A stretch of 64,000 nucleotides of DNA from Corinectria fuckeliana (lineage: Eukaryota; Ascomycota; Sordariomycetes; Hypocreales; Nectriaceae), in NCBI GenBank assembly GCA_019137255.1, contig WPDH01000039.1:1-64000 (forward strand), in the 5' to 3' direction. The first letter of the stretch is position 1. Every line of letters starts with the position of its first letter. This document shows positions 37,492-47,642 of the stretch, piece after piece. The notes beneath the pieces were generated by a model, which searched no databases, was not told the DNA's origin, and was given only the letters and a program-made list of their open reading frames with translations. The translations under genes and the position numbers were made by a program.

Positions 37492-38979
37492 TCACGCCTT
37501 GAGGACCTTGACCAGCTCAGCAACGATGGCATCTCCTGCTTCTGCGGTGCCTGTGCTGCCGCCCATGTCCTTGGTTCTCAGCCCGGCGTCAATGGCGGCG
37601 CGGACCGCGTCCTCGACGATTTTAGCCTCGTGGGCGAGATTCAGAGAGTACCGGAACATCATGGCCACGGAAAGGATGGTGCCAATGGGATTCTAGAAAT
37701 GATGTCAGCTCTGTACTTACAGCGAATAGATAGGAATCGCCCGAAACGGGGTCTTAACGCACGACAATCCCTTTCCCTGATATGTCCGGCGCGCTACCTG
37801 TCATCTACGTTAGTGACTGATGTCTACAAAAGGGCTCGAGTGGAGGATAGGAGTCTCACCATGAATCGGTTCACAGATGGAAGGCACTGCAGAGCCTGGA
37901 ATCCCGCAGAGACTCGCGCTCGGGAGGAGCCCTATGCTTCCAGCTATGGCGCTCGCCTCGTCGCTGAGAATATCCCCTGAAAACTCGTTGGCTAAACCAC
38001 CTTCGAGGTGGACGAGGGGCCTCGCTCACCTGCCAAGTTGGGCGCTATTATAACGCCATTCAGCTGCGTCGGGTTCTTGACCATGATCATGGCCGCGCTG
38101 TCAATAAGCTGATGCTCGACCTTCAGATCGGGGAACTCGTTTTTGAAGACCTCCTCAACCACACGACGCCAGAGTCTGCTTGTCGCCAGCACGTTCGCCT
38201 TGTCCAGCGAGATGACCCGTGAGTCTCCCCTAGTCCTGGCCAGGTAGCCGCCCATCCGCGCGATACGCTCGATTTCTGGTTTCGTGTAAACAGTAGTGTC
38301 GAACGCATTAAGCCCATCGTACTCTTTTCGCTCTCCGAAATACAGGCCTGAGGTTAGCTCCCGGACTAACATCATGTCGATGCCGCGGCAGACGGACGCC
38401 TTCAGGGGGGAGGACTCGATGAGCGCGTCGGAGGCGAAGAAGCAGGGACGGAGGTTTCCATAGGCGCACATCTCACTGCGTAGCTTCAGAAGGCCCTGCT
38501 CCGGGCGGACGGCGCCGGTGCCCCATTCAGGGCCGCCGATGGCGCCGAGGAGCACGGCGTCGGCGGCTTTGGCGGCGGCGAGGGCCTCGTCTGTGAGGGG
38601 GGTGCCGGTCTGGTCGATGGAGCACTGGGGAGAAACGCCGAGGTTAGCAAGAGACTTCTCTCGTGGATATCTTTGGGCCCGTGTAATCCGTCGTCGGGGG
38701 ACGACTTACCCCTCCGAGCAGGTGGTCCTGCAGATTGAATTTGCCAGCAGTCGGGCTCAGCTCCTCGACCGTCTTGATAACCTGAATCCTGCGTCAGACG
38801 TGCTCAACTGCAGGTCGCAAATACCAGACTCGTACCTTGATTGCCTCAGCAATAACCTGTCAAATAACCAACGTCAGCCTCTCTCCGTCCAGAGTCAAGG
38901 GTGGGAAAGCTCGGGGGTAGTTAGTTACCTCTGGGCCGCAGTGGTCGCCCGCAAAAACAACAATGTTGTGTTCCGCCAT
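37492..38979 (-). CDS. leu2: 3-isopropylmalate dehydrogenase (LEU2-type)
   Basis: Seven exons: 38979-38929, 38856-38836, 38781-38710, 38624-38030, 37976-37860, 37797-37763 and 37692-37492. They encode 363 residues, the usual size. The start [17 protein letters not shown] and the second exon of only 21 bases (VIAEAIK) give the NAD-binding start. Substrate-binding arginines lie in [13 protein letters not shown] and [18 protein letters not shown]. The catalytic lysine is in ISLDKANVL and the Mg-binding aspartates are in HQLIDSAAM and [31 protein letters not shown] crosses two introns. The enzyme oxidises 3-isopropylmalate in leucine synthesis, normally in the cytosol of fungi. The loop after [11 protein letters not shown] is short (SAVPSIC). 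Fungi often carry two copies, and which one this is cannot be told here. Confidence 0.93.
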
Positions 38980-40179
38980 GATTGTAATACTTGTCCGACG
39001 AAGGGTCGGTCTTGTGTGACGAAGCACGAGAATGAGTCGAAGACGAGGTGGGAGGTGGGAGGTCCGACGGAGAAAGTACAGAAGTTTAGAGTTGTGAGGG
39101 AAATGAAGAATATATTCGACAGGATATATGGGAGAGCGAAGTCGGGGACGGCTTGTTCCTCCGAAACGGCATGTTTTCGCTGGCAGCGCAACTCGCCCCC
39201 CGCCCTGCCAAGTTGGAGGAGAACACCCCCCCACCTGCCGAGATCGGAGAGGGAGGAAGCTTTAGTCCGATTTGACCCGCTTTAATCTAAGGAAGGAACG
39301 AAGGTGATGTACAAAGCAGGAGCACATGAAGGTAATATGGATGCATATGATCTCATACATACTTATACACATGGCCGTAACGTTCCTCGATCGGCCTGTT
39401 GGATACGGATACGGAGATACACTTGTTCATAGATGTCACCTCGGTCTCAGTTTGTCGATGCAACACTCCTCACCACTTCACATTACATCCGATATTATTA
39501 TATCCGAAGGCAAGCTTCAAGAGTTGCCCTCTTAAGCACCAGGTATCACCTCTGTGAACCACATGAATGGCTTTCACCGGTTACCTACCAGCTGCCAGCC
39601 CTGCTCCCCTGCAGCACCGTCCTCCTGGCGGTGTCGTCTTGTCGCAGGTCCTTGCAGTACGTCGGCGCTTTTGCGGCAGTGGTGACTCGTAGCGGCCGTG
39701 GAGGCTCGTATCGGCGGTTCACAAAGCTTTTTCGGGGGTCATGGACAGCTTACGGAGCGCGGCAAGTGTCTCGCTGGCGGTCTGGCATCTTACCAGCGGG
39801 CTTGAGGCGTGTCGAGAGGGCTGGCAGCGGGTGAGAAGCTCAACATCGAGCGAAGATCGTAACGTGTCGCATTCGATTCTGTTAGGGCGCTAGAGGGTGT
39901 CGACATCCGTAAGTGTATTAGCGAAAAAGTGGTTGCGAGGGCTGTGACAGTCACTGCGCCTCCTCGTAGGTGCTGTTCAAGAGAACAGCGACACTATTGT
40001 CCCTGGCAGAGATGGCATGTGGTTTCCCGTGAACAGACTCACATATGTAAGTCCGTTTCGCTACTTTACCTTTCCAAGGTCTCCGATTTGCAGACATTTA
40101 CTGATGGATTCCGGCTTTTTAGATGTTTTTTTAAGTTCGTCATCCAAGCCAAGAGGTGGACCACTCATTCATCGCGGAG
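38980..40179. other. Promoter-side region of leu2, no recognised gene
   Basis: About 1.2 kb between leu2 (-) and a small unknown gene (+). A TGAGTCG word (one mismatch to the amino-acid control element TGASTCA) lies near 39033 but is not convincing. Open frames at 38518-39285 and 39433-39834 are chance. Confidence 0.4.
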
Positions 40180-40694
40180 ATGGCAAAGAAACGTGCCAAA
40201 GTGAGTTCCCGATATGCAATGTTTCCCTCATCGACTGTTCTAATTGAAACAAGGCTGGAGCTCCACGTTCCGAAGGAAAAAGAAGACGCCTGGCTCCTAT
40301 GTCTAACGATTCTTCAATCACACCGAGACCAGAAGCAGCTGAGACTGCGAGCAACCCTTCGCCAGGCGCCAGGCAATGCAGTCGACAAGAGATTGTGGCC
40401 ATATTGAATACCGATCCTCTGGGCAGATTGTCACCTTTGACTCCTGTTCTTAGAGAGAATGTGAAACGGGGACTGGGTGACACAACCGACCCGCGGGGCG
40501 ATAGCAAGTCTGCCGGCTGTGGTTTCACGAAGCTTCACCAGCTGCCCAAAAGGATGTTCTGTTGGGTCGACCCGACCAATATATCGTCCGAGTTGATGAT
40601 GAGCGACTTTCCCGAGCGGATAACCCTGGTCATTCGGAAATCTTTCAATGTACTGATATTGCACATAATAGACTCCGCCTGCCACTCATTGTAG
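40180..40694 (+). CDS. Unknown small protein, two exons
   Basis: ATG at 40180 begins a 21-base exon (MAKKRAK), a consensus intron GTGAGT...AACAAG (40201-40253) and an exon 40254-40694, giving about 153 residues. The protein is basic at the start (EGKRRRLAP), then Ser/Pro/Ala-rich (SITPRPEAAETASNPSPG). I recognise no domain. A second frame (40562-40876) contains a plausible coding segment (RPDQYIVRVDDERLSRADN), so an additional intron may switch frames and lengthen the protein. Its position among other accessory-like genes fits a lineage-specific gene. Function unknown, and the model is tentative. Confidence 0.42.
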
Positions 40695-41195
40695 AAGGAG
40701 AGGCACAAGCAGAGCAGAAAGATGGCGCCCAAGCTCGAGATCTTCCTATCAGAAACCACCACGGCGTCGCTCTTCTTGTGGGTAACATGTTGGCACCAAA
40801 CAAACGGATTCGGTCGCCGACTGGCTTGTCGCTGAGCTTTCTTTCAGGGTACGGCGATGTTGGGGATGCCCCATAATCCCTACGCTTAACGGTCAGGATC
40901 ATACTATCTAACAGAGCAAAGAGGCTCCGAAAAGCTTTATTCGGCACGAGGGGTCGAGATTTCCTCTTGAGGACTAGCAGGGTAAAACAGTTCTGAGTGA
41001 ACTACCGGTCTCTAGGCCTTCTAAAGAAACGAAGACTAGAGCAAATACACGACCAGCCCGTACTATCCAACAATTAAAATACATTTCCTCTTCACTTGAG
41101 AAGCTCCATGCTTGATATATACGGGTTAAGCTAAAGAAAAGACATGCAGTGCGCCGGCTGTCAATGTGGGCCTTCTTGAACGCCACTGATCCTCC
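40695..41195. other. Region possibly holding the 3' part of the preceding unknown gene
   Basis: About 500 bp. The plus-strand frame 40562-40876 extends into it and could be a further exon. From about 40880 to 41195 nothing was recognised. Confidence 0.35.
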
Positions 41196-41633
41196 TCAGT
41201 TGTGATGGAAGGATTGTGGCTTTAGACCAACGGCTGGAGGGGAATGCGACCAAAGACTTTCTGTGACTAAATCCGACTCAAGCTCATGCAAGTTAGAGCA
41301 AGGTGTTTCGGCCAGCTCGGCTCGACTTCGATGGGATAGCTCGCGATATTCTAGCTCTAGCTTTTCACCCTGCAATAAAAGAATGTTGCGCTCTCGATGA
41401 GAGATCTCGCTAGATACTCCATGTAGCTCTGCTCTAGCAAAGGCTTGGATTTCCTCTGCACCCCCTAGAACGTACCAATGGTGAATGTGTACACTAGTAC
41501 AAGACGACCGACAGGGACGGCATACACCCTTGATGGAAGGATACCCAGGGTCTGCCAGAAACTTGCGATGGAAGGCCCGAGACCGATTCTGATCACATTT
41601 GCTGCAAACATGTCTGTACTTATGGGAAGGCAT
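41196..41633 (-). CDS. Small unknown protein with two Cys pairs
   Basis: An intronless frame of 145 codons, with start chosen at MPSHKYRHVCSKC (an ATG 12 codons upstream also exists). The first 50 residues contain CSKC and CRPC spaced by about 25 residues with basic residues between, like a zinc ribbon. RHVCSKCDQNRSRAFHRK resembles the head of small fungal hypothetical proteins. The second half (ERNILLLQGEKLELEYREL) looks helical, perhaps coiled coil. No function is proposed. Neighbours give no clue beyond the accessory setting next to an AT-rich RIP-like island. Confidence 0.5.
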   Translation of the reverse strand: MPSHKYRHVCSKCDQNRSRAFHRKFLADPGYPSIKGVCRPCRSSCTSVHIHHWYVLGGAEEIQAFARAELHGVSSEISHRERNILLLQGEKLELEYRELSHRSRAELAETPCSNLHELESDLVTESLWSHSPPAVGLKPQSFHHN

Positions 41634-42289
41634 GGTGACGTTGGAATATGTATGCTGTTGGGCATTCAAAAGTTGACGACAACGTCAACAACTAGATCAT
41701 ATACCAGTATATATTTGAATGACATCATCAATGGCAACATTGTCCAGGCTCCCGGACCCTGAAGAGTCTGGCCGGTTGAGTGGTAGGTAGTCGGAGCTCT
41801 GGATGTCTGCAAGCGCCTGGTCTCTTAGGCGGAGCTCTTGACTGGTGTGGAGGTTTTGTTCTCGCAGCAAAGTGATGACCTTCTCTTTGTTGGAGTCAAC
41901 TCTCTAAAAATGGTGTTGGTGGGCGTGGAAGTCGACTAGTGACAGTGGAAACAGTCGCGGGGAGATGAGAGGCATGTTTCGGAGGGGCGAGCGCCTCAAA
42001 TAGGCCGCTGCGAGGAGGGAACCAACAGACATAGTAGATAGGCGCCTGTATGGAAACAAAGAGCCGAAAATGGCTGCGCGAACAACAGCCGAGAGAGATG
42101 AGGAAACAGAAGACTGAAAGTTGTCCTAGGACGAGAATAGCAACAACGGGGTCCTCGGTCCTGGCTGCAGGCTACTGTACTAACAGAGGTCTGGAGGTCG
42201 GGTGGGGTGGTGGCAGCGAAAACCCAAGTACCAGGTACATAAGAGAGGGTTGGTTGCGCGGTTGTACCCCTCACTGTTTTAGGAGTAAC
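41634..42289. other. Intergenic region, no recognised gene
   Basis: About 650 bp between the small Cys protein and the AT-rich island. Short frames on both strands are unsupported. Confidence 0.4.
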
Positions 42290-42610
42290 TAATAAAATGA
42301 AATAAACCTTTTTTAGAAATTGATTAATATATATAAAACAAAGTTATATAAGAGTGTATAATATAAAGTAACTAGTAAAAAAAATAAAAAAATTAAGGTT
42401 TTAAAATACTAAGCCTTATAGCCTTTTATAGTAAATAAACTAATTATTATATTATATAGTCTAAGTAGTTAACTGCTTAGTAAAGCTTAGTTTATAACTT
42501 TAATATATTACAGCTCTTTTTAAAAATTATTCTATATATATACACTCTCTTAATTAGTTGTAATATTGTGTAAATAGCGTCAACTTAAATATACAGCATT
42601 ACTTATTTAT
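42290..42610. repeat. Short AT-rich, RIP-like island
   Basis: About 320 bp of strongly AT-rich sequence with abundant TpA and few CpA/TpG pairs, bordered abruptly by normal-composition DNA on both sides. It is probably a truncated, RIP-mutated repeat copy. No terminal repeats or coding trace were found. It sits about 240 bp upstream of the DnaJ gene. Confidence 0.6.
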
Positions 42611-42854
42611 GCCTTAACTTACGCCTCTTGTCTCCTACCCCGTTCAACACATCACCCCGTCCAGTTGCATATCTAGTTACCCGCCACCAGGTTCCTCACC
42701 CACGATTAATTACATCATCACCACCACCACCACCCCCAAACCCTTGCCTCCCGCTTCCTCCCTCCCAGCCCAGATTCCATCCTTTCTTCCCCCTTCAACC
42801 CCTTCTGCAACAGTAAATCACGGCTCCCCCCCCCACCCCAATTCGTGATGAGGC

Positions 42855-43923
42855 ATGCTGGTTCGTCCCTCCGCCCTCCGCAGCCACCCCCCCCGGCTGC
42901 GCGCCCTGGAGCCGATTCCCCGGCCCGATGCCGCGCTGCTGCTGCTCCTCCGGTGTCGGGGTCAGGCCCGGCGCGCGGTGCACAACGACGCCGTTGCGCA
43001 AAGGAATCACTATGAGCGCTTGAACGTCCGGCACGATGCCACGCCTACCGAGATCAAGAAGTCAGTGAACCCCCCCTCCATCGATCGTCCTGCTCTCCTT
43101 CTGGATGTCGGCTGCATAGACCCCCGGCGAACTAACACACGCATTGCACAGATCATTCTACTCGCTCTCCAAAACCCACCACCCCGACGCCAACCCTTCG
43201 GACCCCAACGCCTCCCACACCTTCTCTCTCCTCTCCGAGTCCTACACCGTCCTGTCCGACTCCTCCCGCCGCGCCGCCTACGACCGCGACGTCCTGCGCG
43301 TCCACCACCACCACCCCAACGGCCCGGCCTACGCCCACCACGGCAACCCGCGCGCCTCCTACCACAGCGCCAACAACAACCCCGCCGGCGGCCGCGCCCC
43401 CTCCGGCCTGAGCCGCCGCCGCGGCACCTTCCGCGGACCCCCGCCCAGCTTCTACCGCAGCGGCGGCTGGGGCGGCCAGGCCGACAAGCGCCGCAAGGCC
43501 CACGAGGAGTCGACCGGCACGGGGTCCGCCGCGCCCGACCCAGCAGCAAGCTCCGGCGCCCAGAACCGCGGGCCCAGGGGCGATCCGTTCACTTACCAGC
43601 ACACGCACGCTCATACGGACAACCAAGACCACACGCACCACTCGCGTCGGCATGGCGGCATGGGCCACGGCGAGGATCCCTTCGGGCACCAGGAGGAGGT
43701 GCCGCACTTCGACAAGCGGAGCCACACGCGGACGCACACGCGCGAAGACCAGCGGCGGTGGCAGCGGCGGGCCGTCGGCGACGACGACATTGAGTTTGAA
43801 CCCCAGACGAGCGTCACGGGTCATTTCTTGATCATATCGGGGATCTTGGCCGCCACCATTCTCGCGCCACTCGTGTATATACAGATCATGCGGCTCGGTC
43901 GCAAGAAGGACGAGCGGGATTGA
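42855..43923 (+). CDS. DnaJ (J-domain) protein with N-terminal basic leader and C-terminal membrane segment
   Basis: Exons 42855-43060 and 43152-43923 encode about 325 residues. The first about 50 residues are Arg/Leu/Ala/Pro-rich with almost no acid residues (MLVRPSALRSHPPRLRALEP), like a mitochondrial presequence. The J domain begins HYERLNVRHDATPTEIKKSF, formed across the intron (GTCAGT...TGCACAG), and has the HPD motif in THHPDANPSDP. The middle is His/Gly/Asn/Arg-rich and low in complexity. The C-terminus has one membrane segment (FLIISGILAATILAPLVYI) and a basic end. J proteins stimulate Hsp70 ATPase. Topology and leader suggest a mitochondrial membrane co-chaperone, but ER or another membrane is possible. 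GC content is very high, and an antisense frame of 296 codons here is an artefact. Confidence 0.85.
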
Positions 43924-44265
43924 TCGACGTTGAAAGATGTATGTCAGAAACGTCTTCGAGAGTAAACACGCCGTGTACATATGGCACATAGAACCGACAG
44001 GCACACGTCTTATCGCAGGAGCTTCATTCTTAGATAGAAGCAAGCATCAGACAGCTACAAAGTAACATGACAAGACGGCAAACACTACAGGGGTAATTCC
44101 CGGAGACAGTGGTATCTTCAAAATTTTTCATTTGTGAGATATAATCTACATCCGAGACCGCCGCAATGCACGACTGTAAGGTACAAGAGCTGTTGTGGGT
44201 AGACGGCTCTGGAAGGGGCAGATCTAGCGGGTGGGTGAGGCTAGAGGTAGGCGGACGAAAGGAGC
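43924..44265. other. Convergent 3' region, DnaJ gene / VDAC
   Basis: About 340 bp between two converging stop codons. No other feature was seen. Confidence 0.5.
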
Positions 44266-45759
44266 TTAACCCTCGAAGGTGAAGCTGGCACCGAGCTTGT
44301 GGGTGGCCTGGTCGAGCTTCTGGGTATCGAAAGAGCCGCCGAGACCCAGGGTGACGCCCTCGCGGAGGAGGACGTTGTAGGCAAGGGCAGCAATACCTCG
44401 GTCGTTGATCTTGACCTATATCGCGAACGAGTCGGTTAGAGACAAGGTTTTTCTCAAGGGGGGACGGGGACTTATACGAACCTTGGCGAAGGAGACGGGG
44501 TCGATGCGGTACTTGCTAGCAACCTCGAGGCCGACAGTGTTGCCGGTCTTGGAGTTCCAGGTAGCCTTGGCACCAGCCTCGACCTGGCTGTTGACCTTGT
44601 GGTAGTAGGAGGCAGCGAAGACGCTGAGGTTGTCAGAAGCGGTGATGGCAGCGCTGTACTGGGGGGCAGCGTAGCCGACGGCGGCGCTGTAGGCGGTCAG
44701 GGCAGCCTTGTTGGCATCGTAGCCAGCAGAGGCACCGGCGAGGAAACCCTCGTGGCCGACAACGGCATCGACGTTGGCGACGGGGCCCTTGAGGAGGTCG
44801 AAGAAGGCACGGCCGTGGAAGCCGGGCTGCTTGAAGTGGAGGTTGAACTTGGCGCCCTTGGCAGCCGTGGCGGGCAGGAAGTTGAAGAGACCCTCGAGCT
44901 TGAGGCCCTTGGCGAGGGAGTCGCTGACCTCGAGCTTGGTGTCGAGAGCGTTGGCCGTGTTCCAAGTCTGGGTGAGGGTCAGGCCTGTGCGCGAGTAGAT
45001 CATTAGCAACTGAGCGTAGCCAGGCTGGAGAACCGTCGCAAAACTGATCGGCGAGCCAGCGCCGGGACCGAGGATTCGCGACAGGCTGAGAGAGGGGAGG
45101 TTGGGTTGTCTGCGAGGGGGCTTTTCGGGCTTTGATTTTGATTTTGACGACAAAGAAGACTGTGATGAAGATGGTGACGGAGATGATGGTAACGGTGAGG
45201 AAGAAAAGGAAGACGGTGTTGGTGAGGCCGTACCGGTAGGCTTGTCGGTGTATTTCCCCTCAATCTGTAAAGGCCCCAATGGGCTCAGGTCAGCCAGAGA
45301 ACAGAGAGCCGAGGCATTGGCGCTCGGGAGGGCGCGGGAGGAGCTGAGCTGAGGCTGGCGAAGCCATTCGCCGTTGGCCGAACAGACTCTCGATACCCCG
45401 AGGCTGAAGGGGGAAGATGGCAACTCACGGCAGCAGAGGTGGCCTTCTCGTGGCTGGACTTGCCAGTGACCTTGAAGGCAACGCCATTGGGGGCGGTGTC
45501 CTTGAACTCGAAGGTGGTGGCCGAGAGGTGGTAGAAATCCTTGTTGAGGAGCTATAAAGCGGCGCGAAAAAAAGAGGCCCGAGGTCAGCAGATCGAATCA
45601 ACAAAGCACACACACACACAAGGCAGAGCTCTCCGTCTTCGCGCGCAAAGCCATGCATGCATGCAGCGGGCCCGGGAAATAGCAGCGAGAAGACGAGCCT
45701 GAACAGCAGCTTACATCGTTGGCCGGCTTGGAGATGTCGGAGAAGGCAGGGATAGACAT
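44266..45759 (-). CDS. Mitochondrial outer-membrane porin (VDAC)
   Basis: Five exons, 45759-45715, 45551-45429, 45264-45234, 44984-44482 and 44415-44266, give 283 residues, the canonical VDAC length. The start MSIPAFSDISKPANDLLNKD is the N-terminal helix, followed by DFYHLSATTFEFKDTAPNGV. Beta-barrel strands alternate throughout, with LTLTQTWNTANALDTKLE, the conserved GLK-type segment LAKGLKLEGLFNFLP, and the C-terminal eukaryotic porin signature region YRIDPVSFAKVKINDRGIAA ending LGASFTFEG. The third exon is only 31 bases, and the following intron (about 249 bp) is unusually long for this window and contains a long open but non-homologous stretch. The protein forms the main channel for metabolites such as ATP/ADP in the outer membrane. 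Confidence 0.95.
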
Positions 45760-47642
45760 GATTGCGGTTGTCTTTGTGGTGGATGGGAAGATTGGTCGGG
45801 AAGGAGACGGATGTAAACGGAGGATGATGGAGGATAAATGGTTGGATTGGGGGGGGGGGGGGTTGGGGGGGGGANNGGGTGGGGGGGGGGGGGGTTGAGG
45901 GAGGGATGGAGGAGAATCAAGGGCAAGCGGGACGGGAGATGGGAAGAGAAAATGTTTGGGGCGGAACGGCTCTGGTGGTTCAATTGGCACAGGGTTGGCT
46001 CAATTGGCACTCCGCCTTCTGAGGGATTCTAGGAGCACTAGGGACTTGGCCTAGCTGCCCTGAGTTTGGTTGCTAGACTGCCCTGTGCGCCGCGCCTGAA
46101 AGCCGGCAGTCGGCTGATATCGGGGCAACCCACCCGAGCGAGCCATAACATCGCGCCTATTTGCTTGTTGGGGACTTGTTACGATTGCGGACGATTGGGC
46201 ATATGTTCTCGTCACTAATACCGAATACCGGGCAGCAATCCTACACGTCATGCAGCGTTGCGTTATCCCTGGGCTCGCACTTGCAATCTCTCAGAGTCTA
46301 CAGCCGCCAGAAACGGGCCCACGTGAAGGCGCAAATTGGGCCAGCAGCAAAGGCGCACGTAGATCTCCATGGATGCATGTACGTACATATGCGTGACGTT
46401 GGCCTGCCTGGTGTGAATTTGCAAGCTCCCTGCAGCAAGGGTCCCACTGATTGCAGGTACCCAACGCCGTCGTCGACTTTTATCCAGCTAGGTAGGTACC
46501 TACCTAATAATGGTTGATGAACTGCAAAGAGCAATGGGACGGCTGAAGATGCCATCTTTATCATGCCGCGGGCAATGTTCGTACGATGGAGGCTCGACAG
46601 TATTAACTCTCTTCCTTCTTTTTCTTCCGATTCTTTTCGTTCGTTGGAAAGGAGCGGTGGGTACAGCTTCTGCTTCTGTACAGGGCAGTCCCCGCGACGC
46701 CTGTACCTAATACTACTCTGTAGACTATCCTCTGTGAGAATACTACTAGTAATAGTAGCTGTTACAGCCGTCAGGGACTGGCTCCAAAAGGACGCAATAG
46801 GTACTTTGTGAGGCCTCTCATATGGAGTCTACAGAAGCCTCACTAATTATGCCATAACATGTGCAATCTCCAGCTTGAGTTGCCATGGACTCTCATGTTT
46901 CTCTCAATCATTGCAAAAACAAAGGAACCCCAGCTAATTACTAAGCTACTTCAGGTCGTCGCCTACCTCATCTCCAGCCCTCATCTCCAGCCCGCATTTC
47001 GTCACCGCATGAACTCCCCAAATGAGGGACTACACAAACACTAACACGTACACCCACCCACCCGCACACACACACACCTCGTGACTCATCCCAGCGTGTG
47101 GTCAATTATCCCTCTCGTCCGAAGCATCGTTCCATGCGGTCAACTTCAGCCTTATTAGGCCGTTACCACTCTCCACTGGAGACTTCCTTTCTAGCTTAAG
47201 GGGTTTCGACACCACTTTGTTGAGCACCTCAACACCCTTTCGGCTTGCCGTACGAACTGGATCGACAGCCCACGCCAACCAGCTTCGCCCGCTTATTGGC
47301 TCATTGGCTCATTCCAAGCTAGCCGTGCAAGCCGTGCTACCGTCACATCGACGGCAACTTGCATTACACGAAACCAAGCATGAACAAATCGGGGCACCAA
47401 AGAACTGTAACTTAGACTATCGATGCCAAGTGTCAACCGCAAATTGCCAATCCAGAAACTGAATTCTTCTTCTCTTCTTACTATCATCATCATTCTAGGA
47501 ACCGGCTACCCAAAGACGCCTTTTTTTTCTCTATCCAAGGAAAACGGCTCTTGAGATACTTTTCTTTAACCCGCAGGTAGGTGGACGTAACCAAGGTAAG
47601 ATACAGGGAGGAAACATGTGTGTGCCAGCCAATCCATTACCT
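45760..47642. other. Long intergenic region with G-runs and two undetermined bases
   Basis: About 1.9 kb upstream of VDAC. At 45850-45894 lie several runs of G interrupted by two N (45875-45876), so the assembly is uncertain there. A TAGGTAGGTACCTACCTAA tract lies at about 46489-46507. Near 47050-47085 is a CACACA/CACCC stretch. No gene was recognised. Confidence 0.5.

Noticed and set aside
39030..39042. TGAGTCG upstream of leu2 and TGACTCG upstream of asparagine synthetase (50636-50642) as amino-acid control sites
   Set aside because: Each has one mismatch to TGASTCA and such words are frequent by chance. No clustering was seen.
43153..44043. 296-codon minus-strand frame across the DnaJ gene
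   Set aside because: It is antisense to a J-domain exon with extreme GC content, and its Val/Gly/Ala-rich product is typical of a shadow frame.
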